A stretch of DNA of 64,000 bases from an uncultured bacterium (GTDB lineage Bacteria; Bacillota; Clostridia; Oscillospirales; Ruminococcaceae). The notes under the pieces were generated by a model that saw nothing but the letters and a program-made list of their open reading frames with translations, made no database searches and had not been told where the DNA came from. How positions within the stretch are numbered: the first letter of the stretch is position 1; each line of letters starts with the position of its first letter. The stretch is taken from the NCBI GenBank assembly GCA_905214345.1, contig CAJMLV010000005.1:39259-103258 (forward strand), in the 5' to 3' direction. The translations under genes were made by a program, and so were the position numbers. Below are positions 1-8,253 of this stretch, piece after piece.

Positions 1-756
1 GACCAGCAGAGCGATCAGAACCACCAGAACCAGGGTCGCGAACTCGGTGGGCCAGACGGTGAGGATTCCGGCCTGGTACAGCATGGCAGGCAGGTTGGAC
101 AACGCATGCAGACCGACAGCCAGCGGATACCCCCAGGCGGGCAGACGACGGGTGACCACCATCCAGACCAGCACGGACAGCGCCAGATGCAGTCCGATGG
201 CACACACGCGCTCAAAACCGGCTGCCACCCACTGGGTAGCGGGAACGGCGGCCAGCTGGGCCAGCTGTTCCTGGGCCAGGGTCAGCTGGTCACCTTCCAG
301 TCCGGTGAGCAGGCTTTCGGTGTTGCCGCTGTTGATGGCGTACATGACCATCAGATTGTTGATCATGGTCAGCCCCGCCAGCAGAACAGCCTCGATGCCG
401 CCGTGGCCCACGCCGTAGGCAAAACCGATGGCCGGAGATTTGTCCTTTTTGCACAGGGCTGTCAGGCCGATGTAACGGGCTGTTTCCTCAAAGACACCGG
501 CGGCCAGGCAGCCATACAGGCAGAACACCACCAGATTGTCCCGGATATTGGGAAACAGGGTGAACACCAGGCTGTGCAGCATCTGTTCCAGCACATAGGC
601 GCTGACGATGAAGCAGAAGGCACCAATCATGATGGCATAGCCGCTGCCCTTATGCTTGCGGGTAACGGCAATGCCAAGGCCGATGGGCAGGCCGAAAATC
701 ACCAGCATGCTCAGCGTAGCGCAGGCCACCGAGGGAAAAGGTACGGACGTGGGCAT
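1..756 (-). CDS. YhfC-family intramembrane glutamic endopeptidase (partial, runs off the left edge)
   Basis: This polytopic membrane protein begins at the ATG at 756, preceded by GAGGTG five bases upstream, and stays open to base 1, so its C-terminus lies outside the window. I translated it directly. It shows several hydrophobic segments, the motif FEETARY at about residues 88-94 and GHGGIE about 30 residues later. That pairing (EExxR plus an H-containing helix) is the signature of YhfC and related CPBP/PrsW-like membrane proteases. Substrate is unknown. It stands alone upstream of the tRNA-Lys promoter and is divergent to it. Family call is good; the specific role is not known. Confidence 0.75.
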   Translation of the reverse strand, partial: MPTSVPFPSVACATLSMLVIFGLPIGLGIAVTRKHKGSGYAIMIGAFCFIVSAYVLEQMLHSLVFTLFPNIRDNLVVFCLYGCLAAGVFEETARYIGLTALCKKDKSPAIGFAYGVGHGGIEAVLLAGLTMINNLMVMYAINSGNTESLLTGLEGDQLTLAQEQLAQLAAVPATQWVAAGFERVCAIGLHLALSVLVWMVVTRRLPAWGYPLAVGLHALSNLPAMLYQAGILTVWPTEFATLVLVVLIALLV

Positions 757-899
757 AAAAACACCTCATTTTCTTAAAAAAGAGGACGCCGCGCGCAGCG
801 GGAGAAATTTAGACGTTCCTCTAAAATTAAAGCCAATTATACCGCACGGGAACAGGGCTGTCAATCGCGGAAAGACACCGTCGAAACTTCAAAAAAAGG

Positions 900-928
900 T
901 TGACAAGCAGTATTTTCCCTGATATAAT
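900..928 (+). promoter_or_regulatory. Promoter of tRNA-Lys
   Basis: A consensus sigma-70 promoter: TTGACA at 900-905, a 17-base spacer, and TATAAT at 923-928, ending 29 bases before the mature tRNA. This is the real host promoter that keeps the tRNA functional after island insertion. Confidence 0.9.
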
Positions 929-957
929 GGATAAGCTGTAATACAGCAATATGTTTT

Positions 958-1033
958 GTGCCCGTAGCTCAGTTGGTAGAGCATCTGACTTTTAATCAGA
1001 GGGTCCAGGATTCGAGTTCCTGCGGGCGCACCA
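958..1033 (+). tRNA. tRNA-Lys (anticodon TTT), CCA encoded
   Basis: A 76-nt cloverleaf. The acceptor 5' strand GTGCCCG (958-964) pairs with CGGGCGC (1023-1029), with one G-U pair; the anticodon stem is TCTGA/TCAGA with loop CTTTTAA, giving anticodon TTT (Lys); the T-arm loop is TTCGAGT; CCA is at 1031-1033. Its 3' half, from 988 on, is repeated at 15195, so this gene is the integration target of island 1. It still reads as a complete, functional tRNA. Confidence 0.97.
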
Positions 1034-1034
1034 A

Positions 1035-1069
1035 AACCTCACGTTTTTACGTGAGGTTTTTTCTTTTTT
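1035..1069 (+). terminator. Intrinsic terminator after tRNA-Lys
   Basis: Stem ACCTCACGT with loop TTTT and ACGTGAGGT, followed by a T-rich tail. The displaced tRNA fragment at 15195-15240 is followed by a different stem (CCTCACAC/GTGTGAGG), so the two copies diverge inside the terminator. Confidence 0.85.
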
Positions 1070-1514
1070 GTCGGAAAAGATCTGCTCCTGCACATTTTCT
1101 GCACATTTCTCTTTTTTGCTTGTTTTTCGTGCATACGTTGCATTTGTTGCATACACCCACAGATTTATGCTAGCAGCGGCAGCGTCAGCCGCTCCTTTCA
1201 AGCGGCATCAGCGCTTGTTGAATCAACTCCAAAATTTTGCGGAAAGACATCCTGTCCGTGCGTTTTGTGGGTTTGCGAGTGGTCTTGCCATTCTCTCCTG
1301 TGCAGAATAGAAATCGCGTCCAATGCGTGCCCGATTTTGAATATGAGCGTAAGTGTCAACGAGTATGCCCGCTTGAGCATGACCGGTATTTTGTCCAATT
1401 AAGAAAAGAGCGCGGGCAGTTCAAACAGCCGCGCTCTCATGATTTGCATTATCTTATATATTTTTCTTGCAGCCCATGTTCTATTTTGTCTGACGGCAAC
1501 AGATCTTTTACCGC
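1070..1514. other. Island 1 left-end non-coding region with GCACATTT repeats
   Basis: No convincing gene is seen over about 445 bases. At 1089-1109 two tandem copies of TGCACATTT lie about 55 bases from the att repeat; the right end of the island has three copies in the same orientation (15019-15049). A short open frame on the minus strand with a basic, integrase-like composition ends near 1186, but I could not place it in a family. Confidence 0.5.
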
Positions 1515-2670
1515 CTATAGGGTGTTCAGACTATTTTGTGACCGCATCTTTCTCTCTTCATTGGCTATAAAGTTGATTCTGCGCTCCGCATAACCAAAAA
1601 ATTGCTGATAGGATGCGCAGTAGTAATTGCGAATATCGCCATTTTCCGTGAAAAAGCAATCTCTTTTGCAACCTCCAAAGCAAAGATACTTCCACCGGCA
1701 GCTGTCACACGCATTCGGCTTCTTAAGGCTTTCACGCAAAAATTGAACCTCGCGCTCGCTTTCTCCTATGCCTTTTAAAGTTGTTTGATAAATGTCGCCA
1801 AGCTTCCACTCATCCAACACATAAAAATCGCACGGGTATACACTTCCGTCCGCTTCCACAACATAATACGCCCCGCATCGCCCGCTGGTTGCGCAGGTGG
1901 AGGAGGGCAATCCCATCGCCAAATGCACGTAATCGTCAAAAAGGCGAACACTTGTATATGGACCGTTTTCCCAATCCCGATACCATGCGTCAAACAGCGA
2001 ACACAAAAAGGTACCGTAGTCTTCGGGCGTCAACGACCAGGGGCGCTGCCCCCGTTCCTCCCCCAGAGGGTCCAAGCAGGGGATGAATTGCAAGTATCCT
2101 ACCCCTGTTTTCTGTAGGGCATGGTAGGTACGTATTGCACTTTTGGCGCATCGTTTTGTCACAACACAGAGTAGATTACAGGCAACGCCCGCCGTTTGCA
2201 GCAGGCGCAGGCTTTTTTGGGTCCGCATCCATGTTCCCTTACCGGCAGTATCGATCCGGAATTCATCATGCAGGGCTTTATCACCATCCACCGAGATTCC
2301 CACCAGAAAGCGGTTCTTTGCCAGAAATGCCGCCCATTTTTCATCGACGGCATATCCGTTGGTCTGGATGGCATAGGTGACAGGCAGCTGTTTGCGGTTG
2401 TACCGCCTGACAAATTCCAAAAAGGATTCAAAAAAGGCCAATCCTGCCAGAGTGGGTCCCCCCCTGGAACGCAATACTGATATCGCCTTGTTCACCTGCG
2501 GCATCAAACGCCTGGCGGATCAACAGTTCTGCTGTCTGCAGCGTCATAATGCCCATGCTTGCCTGTGTACGGTTGGCGGCTTCATCCTCATAAAAGCAAT
2601 ACCGGCAGCGCATATTGCACAAACTGGACGCCGGTTTGATGAGCAAATTCAAACGGGACACCGGATGCAC
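1515..2670 (-). pseudogene. Anaerobic sulfatase-maturating enzyme (radical SAM/SPASM), frameshifted
   Basis: Two overlapping frames form one radical SAM protein of the anSME family, which oxidises the Cys (or Ser) of CxPxR sulfatase motifs to formylglycine. The N-terminal part (start 2670) carries CNMRCRYC, the CxxxCxxC cluster motif. The C-terminal part (ending at 1515) carries two SPASM cysteine clusters, CATSGRCGAYY and CDSCRWKYLCFGGC. The break is at about 2457-2463, in a run of seven G (minus strand), where one base is missing from an expected GGEPTL motif: the first frame reads GGTHS, the second GGPTL. It is either a true inactivation or a homopolymer read error. Its expected client, a CSPSR sulfatase, is encoded in the same island at 8254-9723. 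Confidence 0.8.
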
Positions 2671-2673
2671 CTC

Positions 2674-3552
2674 TCAATCAATTTGTTGACGGCAAAGCTC
2701 CAAAAAGCGCTTCATGGAGGCCGTAAGATACTTTTCTTTATGCCACGCGGCGACCCGGTGACGCTGCAGCACATTGCCCTCCACCGGACGAAGGCAAATT
2801 TTCCCCTCCCTGGCCGCTTCTTTTGCCCGGGCCTCCGGCAGAACGGCAATGCCCAGCCCCTCCGCGGCAGCCTTCAGCAGCGCTTCGGTGCTGACGCTTT
2901 CCCATACAATGTGGCTGGGCAGCCGCCGTGCATCCAAAACATTCTGCAAAACCGTACGGGTAGTGCTGCCTGCTTCCCGCACAAGAAGCGATGCCTCGGA
3001 CAGCTGTTCAGGCGTCACGGTACTTTGCCCGGCCAGCGGGTCATCCACAGCCATCACCGCGCAAAGCAGGTCTGTCCCGATTTCTTCTGTATGCAAATCC
3101 GGAATGGCCGGAGTGTTTTCCATCAAGGCCAGATCCAGCCGATTTTCGCACAAAGCCGCGGCCAGTGTATCGCCGTTGGCCACCACCACCTGCAGTTCCA
3201 CGGCAGAATTTGCCTTTAAAAACTGCCGTGCCAGTTTGGGGAGCACCGTATCGCCGAATGTCACCGTAGCACCGACCCGGATACGCCCCAAGGAATCCCA
3301 GTTCCGCAAACCCGTTTCGATACGGTCGAAAGCATCCAGCAGATGAAGTGCCTGCGGGTAAAGACGGCGGCCGCCTTCGGTGGGCGAAATATGCCGGTAC
3401 ATCCGTTCAAACAACCGTGTGCCATAATATTGTTCCAGTTCCTGTATGGCGCGGGTCACCGCAGGTTGGGTCAGATGCAGTTCTTCCGCTGCACGGGTCA
3501 CACTCTCCAGGCGGTATACTTCCACAAAAATACGCAAATGACGGATGGTCAC
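2674..3552 (-). CDS. LysR-family transcriptional regulator
   Basis: A 292-residue LysR protein: an N-terminal winged helix-turn-helix (LTQPAVTRAIQELEQYYGTR, about residues 28-47) and a periplasmic-binding-protein-like effector domain. I prefer the GTG at 3552, giving MTIRHLRIF, because GTGAGG sits six bases upstream and LysR proteins normally start this way; a GTG at 3564 is the alternative. It is divergent from the chromate-type transporter pair and probably controls it. The 98-base gap contains an imperfect dyad (TGCAT...ATGCA, 3616-3641) that could be its operator. Confidence 0.9.
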   Translation of the reverse strand: MTIRHLRIFVEVYRLESVTRAAEELHLTQPAVTRAIQELEQYYGTRLFERMYRHISPTEGGRRLYPQALHLLDAFDRIETGLRNWDSLGRIRVGATVTFGDTVLPKLARQFLKANSAVELQVVVANGDTLAAALCENRLDLALMENTPAIPDLHTEEIGTDLLCAVMAVDDPLAGQSTVTPEQLSEASLLVREAGSTTRTVLQNVLDARRLPSHIVWESVSTEALLKAAAEGLGIAVLPEARAKEAAREGKICLRPVEGNVLQRHRVAAWHKEKYLTASMKRFLELCRQQID

Positions 3553-3662
3553 AACAAGCCTCACTTTCCAACCAAAATCGTATTATATCCATAACAAATT
3601 ATCATTTTACGCGGCTGCATATTTGCTGTATGATAAATGCAAATGAGTATGGGAGGGTCACC

Positions 3663-4250
3663 ATGAACCAAAATCAACATTCCATGACGCGTGCTGCACG
3701 TCTGCGAGCCTTATTTCTTAGTACGCTGTACATTAGCGCTTTTACCTTCGGCGGCGGCTTTGTCATCGTCACATTTATGAAACGCAAGTTCGTGGATGAA
3801 CTGCATTGGATCAATGAGCAGGAAATGCTTGACATGGTAGCCCTTGCCCAGTCCTCCCCCGGTGCCATTGCCGTGAACGCCGCAATTCTGGTGGGCTGGA
3901 AGGTAGAGGGACTTTTGGGCATGATCGTTGCGGTAACGGGCACCATTATTCCGCCGATGGTCATTCTTTCGGTTATTTCCTTTTTCTACGCCGCGTTTGC
4001 TTCCAATGTATACGTTGCTCTTGTTTTGAAAGGTATGCAGGCCGGCGTTGCCGCCGTCATTCTGGACGTTGTCTGCGGCCTGGGCAGCAATGTGCTGAAA
4101 ACCAGATCCATCGTCTATATTGCGCTGATGGTTCTGGCGTTTGTTGCCAGCTTTTTCTTTGATGTCAACGTGATCCTCATCATTCTGGCCGCTGCGGCTT
4201 TTGGTGTGATACGCGCCCTGTTCCAGCTGAAAAAGGAGGCTAAACAATGA
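3663..4250 (+). CDS. Chromate transporter, short-chain CHR family, first subunit
   Basis: A 195-residue membrane protein starting at 3663 behind GGAGGG. It has the CHR signature near the N-terminus (AFTFGGGFVIVTFMKRKFVDELHW) and SSPGAIAVNAAILVGWKVEG, followed by hydrophobic segments. It is half the size of classic ChrA; such short forms occur as tandem pairs that assemble together. The next gene overlaps by ATGA, confirming the pair. The family exports chromate in some bacteria, but in gut anaerobes the real anion is uncertain. Confidence 0.85.
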   Translation: MNQNQHSMTRAARLRALFLSTLYISAFTFGGGFVIVTFMKRKFVDELHWINEQEMLDMVALAQSSPGAIAVNAAILVGWKVEGLLGMIVAVTGTIIPPMVILSVISFFYAAFASNVYVALVLKGMQAGVAAVILDVVCGLGSNVLKTRSIVYIALMVLAFVASFFFDVNVILIILAAAAFGVIRALFQLKKEAKQ

Positions 4251-4813
4251 TTTATCTGCAACTTTTTATCAGCTTTTTGCAAGTCGGCCTGTTCAGCGTC
4301 GGCGGCGGCTATGCAGCCATGCCCTTGATCCAGAATCAGGTGGTGGAGCTCCATCCATGGCTGACGCTGCAGGAGTTCACCGACCTGATCACCATTGCCG
4401 AAATGACGCCGGGCCCCATCGCTGTAAACTCCGCCACTTTTGTGGGCATCCGGATCGCTGGTATTTCCGGGGCCATCATTGCCACCCTGGGTTGCATTAC
4501 CCCTGCCCTGATCCTGGTGTCCCTGCTGGCTTATGTTTACAAAAAATACCGCGATATCTCCGTACTGCAAAACGTTCTGGCCTGCCTGCGCCCCGTTGTG
4601 GTGGCACTGATTTTGGGCGCCGGACTTTCGATTCTGTCCATGGTGCTCTTTAACGGTCAGACCCCCACCCTGAATGCAGTGGATTGGATCGGCGCCGGCA
4701 GTTTTCTCGTTGCCTTTATCCTGCTGCGGAAATTCAAGTGGAACCCTATCCTGACCATGTGCCTGTGCGGTGCCGCAGGGCTGGTCCTAAACCTGTTAAT
4801 TCCTGCGATCTGA
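4247..4813 (+). CDS. Chromate transporter, short-chain CHR family, second subunit
   Basis: A 188-residue partner of the preceding gene, sharing a 4-base overlap. It shows the same family signatures in the other half version: FSVGGGYAAMPLIQNQVVE and EMTPGPIAVNSATFVGIRIAG, then four or so hydrophobic helices. Presumably the two half-size proteins form one antiparallel transporter. The divergent LysR gene is the likely regulator. A strong bidirectional terminator follows at 4822. Confidence 0.87.
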   Translation: MIYLQLFISFLQVGLFSVGGGYAAMPLIQNQVVELHPWLTLQEFTDLITIAEMTPGPIAVNSATFVGIRIAGISGAIIATLGCITPALILVSLLAYVYKKYRDISVLQNVLACLRPVVVALILGAGLSILSMVLFNGQTPTLNAVDWIGAGSFLVAFILLRKFKWNPILTMCLCGAAGLVLNLLIPAI

Positions 4814-4821
4814 CAGGATAC

Positions 4822-4860
4822 AGCAGGGTGCTCTTTATAGAGTGCCCTGCTTATTTTTTT
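4822..4860. terminator. Bidirectional intrinsic terminator
   Basis: A 12-bp stem (AGCAGGGTGCTC paired with GAGTGCCCTGCT, two G-U pairs) followed by a T-run on the plus strand. It lies between the converging chromate transporter and the response regulator, whose stop codon is inside the stem. Confidence 0.8.
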
Positions 4861-6343
4861 GTTTGAAAGCCTGATACTCCGCCGGGGTCTTTCCAAAGCT
4901 TTTCTTGAAGACGGTGGAGAAATAGCTCAGGCTGGAATACCCTACTTCTTCCGCAATTTCATACACCTTTTTATCGGTATGCTCCAGCAGTTCCACAGCT
5001 TGTCGCATCCGCAGACTGTTCAGATACCCCGTAAAATTCATACCCGTTTCGCGCACGAACAGGCGGCTGAAATATTCCGCATTGAAGTTGACCGCCTGCG
5101 CGACCATGCTCAACGAGATCTTTTCCCGGTAGTGCGCTTTCAAATAGGTGATGGCATCCCTGATGGCCGGTGAATGGTGGTCATCCTGCGGCAGACTGCG
5201 GTAAAATGGCTCAAAAACCGCATCCACCGCCGCCTGCAGTTTCCCGATGGTATTTGCAGACCGGATCACCTGTTCCGACTGTTCTACCCGGCTGTCCAGT
5301 TCCTCCTGCCGTTCCGTTAAAAAATGCAGCAAAATGGTGCAGAAAGAGGAACACAGCTTTTTTACCGCGTCCAGATCCGTGGGGCGATTCTCGACAATCT
5401 GGCGAAGTACTTCGTCCTTGATGTCAAGGGCTTCCTGGTAGTTTTGGGCAAACAGTTCCTTACTGAAATTCATGCGCGCGGTTTCCGCATGGCGGATGTT
5501 TCCCGGCCCCAGCGGATCATGCAGGAACACCCACCGCTCCGGTTCATAGAAATGAAGCCTGCAGCGCGACTGTGCTTCCCGCAGGGCTGCCGGCAGACAA
5601 GCAAGGCCGCCCTTTTTACCGCTCAGTCCCAGTACGCAGTTCATTCCGGCCGCCACCCGGAGATAATACTCTTGTACTTCGTCCAGCGAGTTACTGCCGC
5701 GAAGATTGCCCACAAACAAAAGGTGCTCATACCCCAGCGGAACAAACCTTACATTCTTGAGTGCGCTGCACTCTTCCAGGCGGTCGCGGATTTCCCGCAA
5801 GGCATCGGCGTTCCGGCTCATCAGATCGCCGGCTGCCAGCGGTTCATCTTCCAGCGCAATGCCCTGATGGCGCAGCTCCTGCACGGTCGGAGGCGAGGCA
5901 TCCTGCTCCATAGCCAGCTGACGGATCAGCAATTGTGTTCCCCGTTCCAGCCGAACCGCGTTTTCTCCATTATGGTGAATGGTGCGTGCCGCCTTGCAGA
6001 GAAGATCCCGCATACTTTCCATCGTGATTTCTGTCTTAAGAATATACTCTGCCGTGCCGTTTTGCAAGGCAGTCCGCGCATAAGAAAAGTTGTCGTGACT
6101 GGTCAGTATGATCACATGCGCCGGTCGGACAGCCTGGATTTTTGCCACCATTTCCAACCCGGACATACCCGGCATCTCAATATCCGTAACCACGATATCC
6201 GGCAATTCACGGCGGTACAGTTCCAGTCCCTGTGCGCCCGTAGCCGCAGAACCCGCCAGCACAAATCCTTCCAGCTGGCCGATGCAGTACTCCAGCCACC
6301 GGCGGATGGGGCCGTCGTCATCCACTACAAGTACTTTTAGCAT
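4835..6343 (-). CDS. YesN-type response regulator, AraC output
   Basis: A 502-residue cytoplasmic regulator. The N-terminal receiver has acidic residues D8-D10, phospho-acceptor D54 (VVTDIEMPG), T81 and K103. After a long linker region the C-terminus carries an AraC/XylS pair of helix-turn-helix motifs (VAQAVNFNAEYFSRLF and IAEEVGYSSLSYFSTVF). The start overlaps the end of the sensor kinase gene by seven bases, so the two are translationally coupled. It is the last gene of the ABC-sulfatase operon and likely activates it when the kinase senses the transported compound. Confidence 0.93.
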   Translation of the reverse strand: MLKVLVVDDDGPIRRWLEYCIGQLEGFVLAGSAATGAQGLELYRRELPDIVVTDIEMPGMSGLEMVAKIQAVRPAHVIILTSHDNFSYARTALQNGTAEYILKTEITMESMRDLLCKAARTIHHNGENAVRLERGTQLLIRQLAMEQDASPPTVQELRHQGIALEDEPLAAGDLMSRNADALREIRDRLEECSALKNVRFVPLGYEHLLFVGNLRGSNSLDEVQEYYLRVAAGMNCVLGLSGKKGGLACLPAALREAQSRCRLHFYEPERWVFLHDPLGPGNIRHAETARMNFSKELFAQNYQEALDIKDEVLRQIVENRPTDLDAVKKLCSSFCTILLHFLTERQEELDSRVEQSEQVIRSANTIGKLQAAVDAVFEPFYRSLPQDDHHSPAIRDAITYLKAHYREKISLSMVAQAVNFNAEYFSRLFVRETGMNFTGYLNSLRMRQAVELLEHTDKKVYEIAEEVGYSSLSYFSTVFKKSFGKTPAEYQAFKQKNKQGTL

Positions 6344-8112
6344 GGGAGTTCCCTACCCTTCTCTTCCGCAGGTATTCTGAGGACGATCTGTGTTCCGCGC
6401 CCCTCCTTGCTGTTAATGGTCAGTCCCCAGGACGGACCGTAATGCAGCCTGATCCGGTCATACACATTCTTGATGCCGATATGAGGGCGGTCGGTGACGG
6501 CGGGCGACTCCATCACCTGCCGTACTTTTTCCGGCGACATGCCAACACCGTTGTCTTCCATTTCAATGACGACCGTCTCCCCCTGACGGCGGGCAATCAC
6601 GGTGATCATGCCATTGCCGCTTTGCATATCGATTCCGTGCTGGATGGAATTTTCCACCAGCGGCTGGATCAGCAGCTTGGGCAGAAGGCAGCGGGCCGCG
6701 GCTTCGTCGTATTCAATCATACTGTCAAAGGCATGGTCGTAGCGGTATTGCTGCAAAGTCAGATACTCCCGCAGGTTTTCCATCTGCTCCGCGACCGTGA
6801 CCTTTTCCTTTTGGGTGGATAGAATTTCTCTGAGAATGGCAATAAAATGCGTGAGCATAATGGTGGCATCCTCATTCCGGTGCATATCCACCATACATTT
6901 GATGGAAAAAAGCGTATTGTAAATAAAATGGGGGTTGATCTGTGCCTGCAGCCAGTTCAGTTCAATCCGCCGCTTTTGCTGCTCATTTTTGCTGATGCTC
7001 TCGATCAGTCCGCGGATGCATTGCATCATATCGGCCATGCCACGGGACAACTCATTCAGTTCGGTATAGCTGGAGATGGCAAAGGTCTGGTGCAGATTGC
7101 CCTGCTCGACATCCCGCAAATCATCCCGCAGTTTCTGAATGGGCGCAGCGATCTGCTGGGAAAAATGCCAGGCCATGACGATACCGCCCATCAGGCACAA
7201 CAAAGCCAGTACTATGACAACACGCCGGATACTGCGCAAAGGTTGCAGTACTTTTTCCAGCGGCGCTTCCTCAAAGATGGTAAATCCGCTTCCGGTATCC
7301 ACATACCGCGTAAAAAGAACCGATTCACCCTCTGCCAACGTGATCATGTAATCATGGGAGCCGAAAAGCTGCTGCAGCTTGTCCATATTGAAATAGTTAA
7401 ATCCGATCAGTTCCCCGCGGCTGCTGGAAATGATCTGCCCTTGGTCGTTGGTGACATAAATGTTGCTGCCGTCGCGGATCACATCTTCATACATATTATA
7501 CAGCTGCCGTTCATCCGCATTGATCATAAGGAAGCCTACGATATCCTCCCCGTCCATGATGGCACGCGCGGCTGAAAAAGAGGCGGTTCCCAGACTGCGG
7601 TCCCGATAGCTGCCCACGTCCACAATTTTGCCGGCGGCTTCCACCACCCGCTGGTTCCATACCTTCAGACGAGGGTCCATGTAATCGTATCCTTCCGGTA
7701 CGGGGCGGGAGCAATAACCGATGCCCGACGCCGACAGATACACCACATAGAAATTCAGTTCCGGCTGAATAAAGGATTCCTGCAGCTGCCGCGTTGTGGA
7801 ATCCATCAGCGAATAAAACTCTTCCCGGTTATCAGCATTCAGTTCAGTGACATAGGTACGAAACCCCGGGTCACTTTCGAACAGGTTGGAGAGGACGTAC
7901 AGGTTCGTTTTGAACTGTCGGCTGCGTTCCGCAATCTGACGCAGCACATCCGTCCGGGAACCCGCCAGTTCCCGGATAAAGCTATCTTTATAGATTGTAT
8001 AAGCACCTACCGCCAGGATGGCGATGATGATGATATTTACAAGCAACAGCATCGCCATCATTCTGATGCGGATGCTGTTCCACCACTGTCGAAGTAGTCG
8101 CAACTGCCTCAT
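6337..8112 (-). CDS. YesM-type sensor histidine kinase
   Basis: A 591-residue membrane kinase: transmembrane helix at about 21-40, an extracytoplasmic sensing domain to about 295, a second helix at about 297-315, a HAMP linker, then the His_kinase (YesM/LytS) box QINPHFIYNT with phospho-accepting H395, and a C-terminal HATPase domain (N-box ENSIQHGID, then DNGVGMS). Pairs with the YesN-type regulator downstream. It lies 141 bases after the sulfatase gene; that gap has a short GC stem (CGCCGG/CCGGCG, around 8220-8237) without a T-tract, which may attenuate but need not stop transcription. The ligand is probably the ABC substrate. Confidence 0.93.
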   Translation of the reverse strand: MRQLRLLRQWWNSIRIRMMAMLLLVNIIIIAILAVGAYTIYKDSFIRELAGSRTDVLRQIAERSRQFKTNLYVLSNLFESDPGFRTYVTELNADNREEFYSLMDSTTRQLQESFIQPELNFYVVYLSASGIGYCSRPVPEGYDYMDPRLKVWNQRVVEAAGKIVDVGSYRDRSLGTASFSAARAIMDGEDIVGFLMINADERQLYNMYEDVIRDGSNIYVTNDQGQIISSSRGELIGFNYFNMDKLQQLFGSHDYMITLAEGESVLFTRYVDTGSGFTIFEEAPLEKVLQPLRSIRRVVIVLALLCLMGGIVMAWHFSQQIAAPIQKLRDDLRDVEQGNLHQTFAISSYTELNELSRGMADMMQCIRGLIESISKNEQQKRRIELNWLQAQINPHFIYNTLFSIKCMVDMHRNEDATIMLTHFIAILREILSTQKEKVTVAEQMENLREYLTLQQYRYDHAFDSMIEYDEAAARCLLPKLLIQPLVENSIQHGIDMQSGNGMITVIARRQGETVVIEMEDNGVGMSPEKVRQVMESPAVTDRPHIGIKNVYDRIRLHYGPSWGLTINSKEGRGTQIVLRIPAEEKGRELPC

Positions 8113-8253
8113 ATTGACCTTTCTTGCCTTGGGAAAAATGGTATTTTACAATAGCATTATACGGTGTGACCGCCGGGCTTGCAACCATCGGCAAACCCAA
8201 TATAACCCCGCAAAGGCCCGCCGGCAAAAACCGGCGAGCAAGCAGGGTTTGAT

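Noticed and set aside
106..777. Plus-strand frames in the first 777 bases
   Set aside because: The minus strand encodes a coherent YhfC-like membrane protein with a ribosome binding site; the plus frames show no family features.
958..1201. Open frames on both strands across tRNA-Lys (for example one reading AQLVEHLTFNQRVQD)
   Set aside because: They are translations of the tRNA itself, a well-known annotation artefact.
1186..1398. Possible recombinase fragment on the minus strand
   Set aside because: Two frames give basic short peptides but no motif I can assign; kept only as an unresolved remark.
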